The position numbers and the translations under genes are program-made. 5,825 nucleotides of DNA from the NCBI GenBank assembly GCA_023436385.1, contig JAEZJH010000480.1, forward strand, positions 1 to 5,825, given 5' to 3'. The notes beneath the pieces are model-generated. The model had not been told where the DNA came from. It was given only the letters and a program-made list of their open reading frames with translations, and did not search any database. Shown here piece by piece: positions 5,553 through 5,825 of this stretch (the stretch's first letter is position 1; each line of letters begins with the position of its first letter). Source of the stretch: Pseudomonadota bacterium (GTDB lineage: Bacteria > Myxococcota > Myxococcia > Myxococcales > Vulgatibacteraceae).

Positions 5553-5620
5553 TGCACGGGCCGGGAGGAGGATCCGCCGGTCCACGAGGGGTTCCGTTCG
5601 CGGGGCCGGAAGGCCGCAGC

Positions 5621-5825
5621 TTAGGAGCGCGGCTTCTCGTGACGCACGGTCACCACCGTGCGGATGCCGCCGCGGACGAAGAAGTCGCCCTCGACCTCGA
5701 GCTTCCGGGGCGCGATCGCGGCGATGATGTCGTCGGCGATCCGGTTCGTCACCGCCTCGTGGAACGCGCCCTCGTTCCGGTAGCTCCAGAGGTAGAGCTT
5801 GAGGCTCTTCAGCTCGACGCAGAGC
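5621..5825 (-). CDS. queF: 7-cyano-7-deazaguanine (preQ0) reductase QueF, C-terminal part (cut by right edge)
   Basis: QueF reduces the nitrile of preQ0 to the amine of preQ1 with NADPH, the step before insertion of the base into tRNA by Tgt in queuosine synthesis. The 67 visible residues end at TAA 5623-5621. They carry the family-specific QueF motif ELKSLKLYLWSYR (residues 4-16 of the visible part) and EGAFHEAVTNRI (18-29), whose His-Glu pair contacts substrate in characterised enzymes. The end FFVRGGIRTVVTVRHEKP is also typical. The catalytic Cys and Asp precede the motif and would lie beyond the right edge. The distance from motif to C-terminus suits the short single-domain (type I, B. 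subtilis-like) form. The N-terminus and promoter cannot be seen. Confidence 0.93.
   Translation of the reverse strand, partial: LCVELKSLKLYLWSYRNEGAFHEAVTNRIADDIIAAIAPRKLEVEGDFFVRGGIRTVVTVRHEKPRS

Noticed and set aside
5524..5554. Integron attC-like site (CTAAC ... GTTAG arms)
   Set aside because: The ends resemble the RYYYAAC and GTTRRRY core sites with a mismatch in each, but the element is only 27 nt, shorter than real attC sites. Copy 1 breaks the right core (GTTTGC), and the flanking genes are ordinary chromosomal genes, not cassettes.

Overview
The window is very GC-rich DNA (third codon positions almost all G or C) from a bacterium. It carries five complete genes plus one gene cut off at each edge. 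The gene content (MiaE-type tRNA hydroxylase, GluQRS, a short type I QueF, a two-domain RudS-like protein, a HEAT-repeat exported protein) and base composition would fit a GC-rich proteobacterium or myxobacterium-like lineage. That placement is inference; no ribosomal RNA or other marker gene is present to confirm it.

Layout. At the left edge, reading leftward, is the start of an exported HEAT-repeat protein (1-278). A 257-nt divergent promoter region separates it from a rightward gene for a DUF523+DUF1722 protein of the RudS type (536-1519), predicted to remove sulfur from 4-thiouridine in tRNA. It converges on a leftward block: gluQRS (4258-3296, glutamyl-queuosine tRNA-Asp synthetase), then a two-part GNAT acetyltransferase (3133-2303) overlapping miaE (2306-1626, tRNA 2-methylthio-N6-isopentenyl-adenosine hydroxylase) by 4 nt. 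A 341-nt divergent region (4259-4599) separates gluQRS from a rightward calcineurin-like metallophosphoesterase (4600-5511). That gene converges on the 3' end of leftward queF (5621-5825, cut by the right edge).

How the genes fit together. Four of the seven genes act on tRNA modification: RudS on s4U at position 8, MiaE on A37, and QueF and GluQRS at the start and the final decoration of queuosine at wobble position 34. This is an unusually dense neighbourhood for tRNA modification and de-modification. The phosphoesterase and the GNAT protein have no assigned substrate.

Two non-coding patterns stand out. First, a 27-nt imperfect palindrome with the shared 13-nt start CGGCTAACGCAAC occurs twice, each time between a convergent gene pair (1540-1566 and 5526-5552). 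Second, rudS, the GNAT gene and gluQRS each have a TANNNT -10-like box ending only 6-7 nt before the start codon and no convincing Shine-Dalgarno sequence, which points to leaderless mRNAs.
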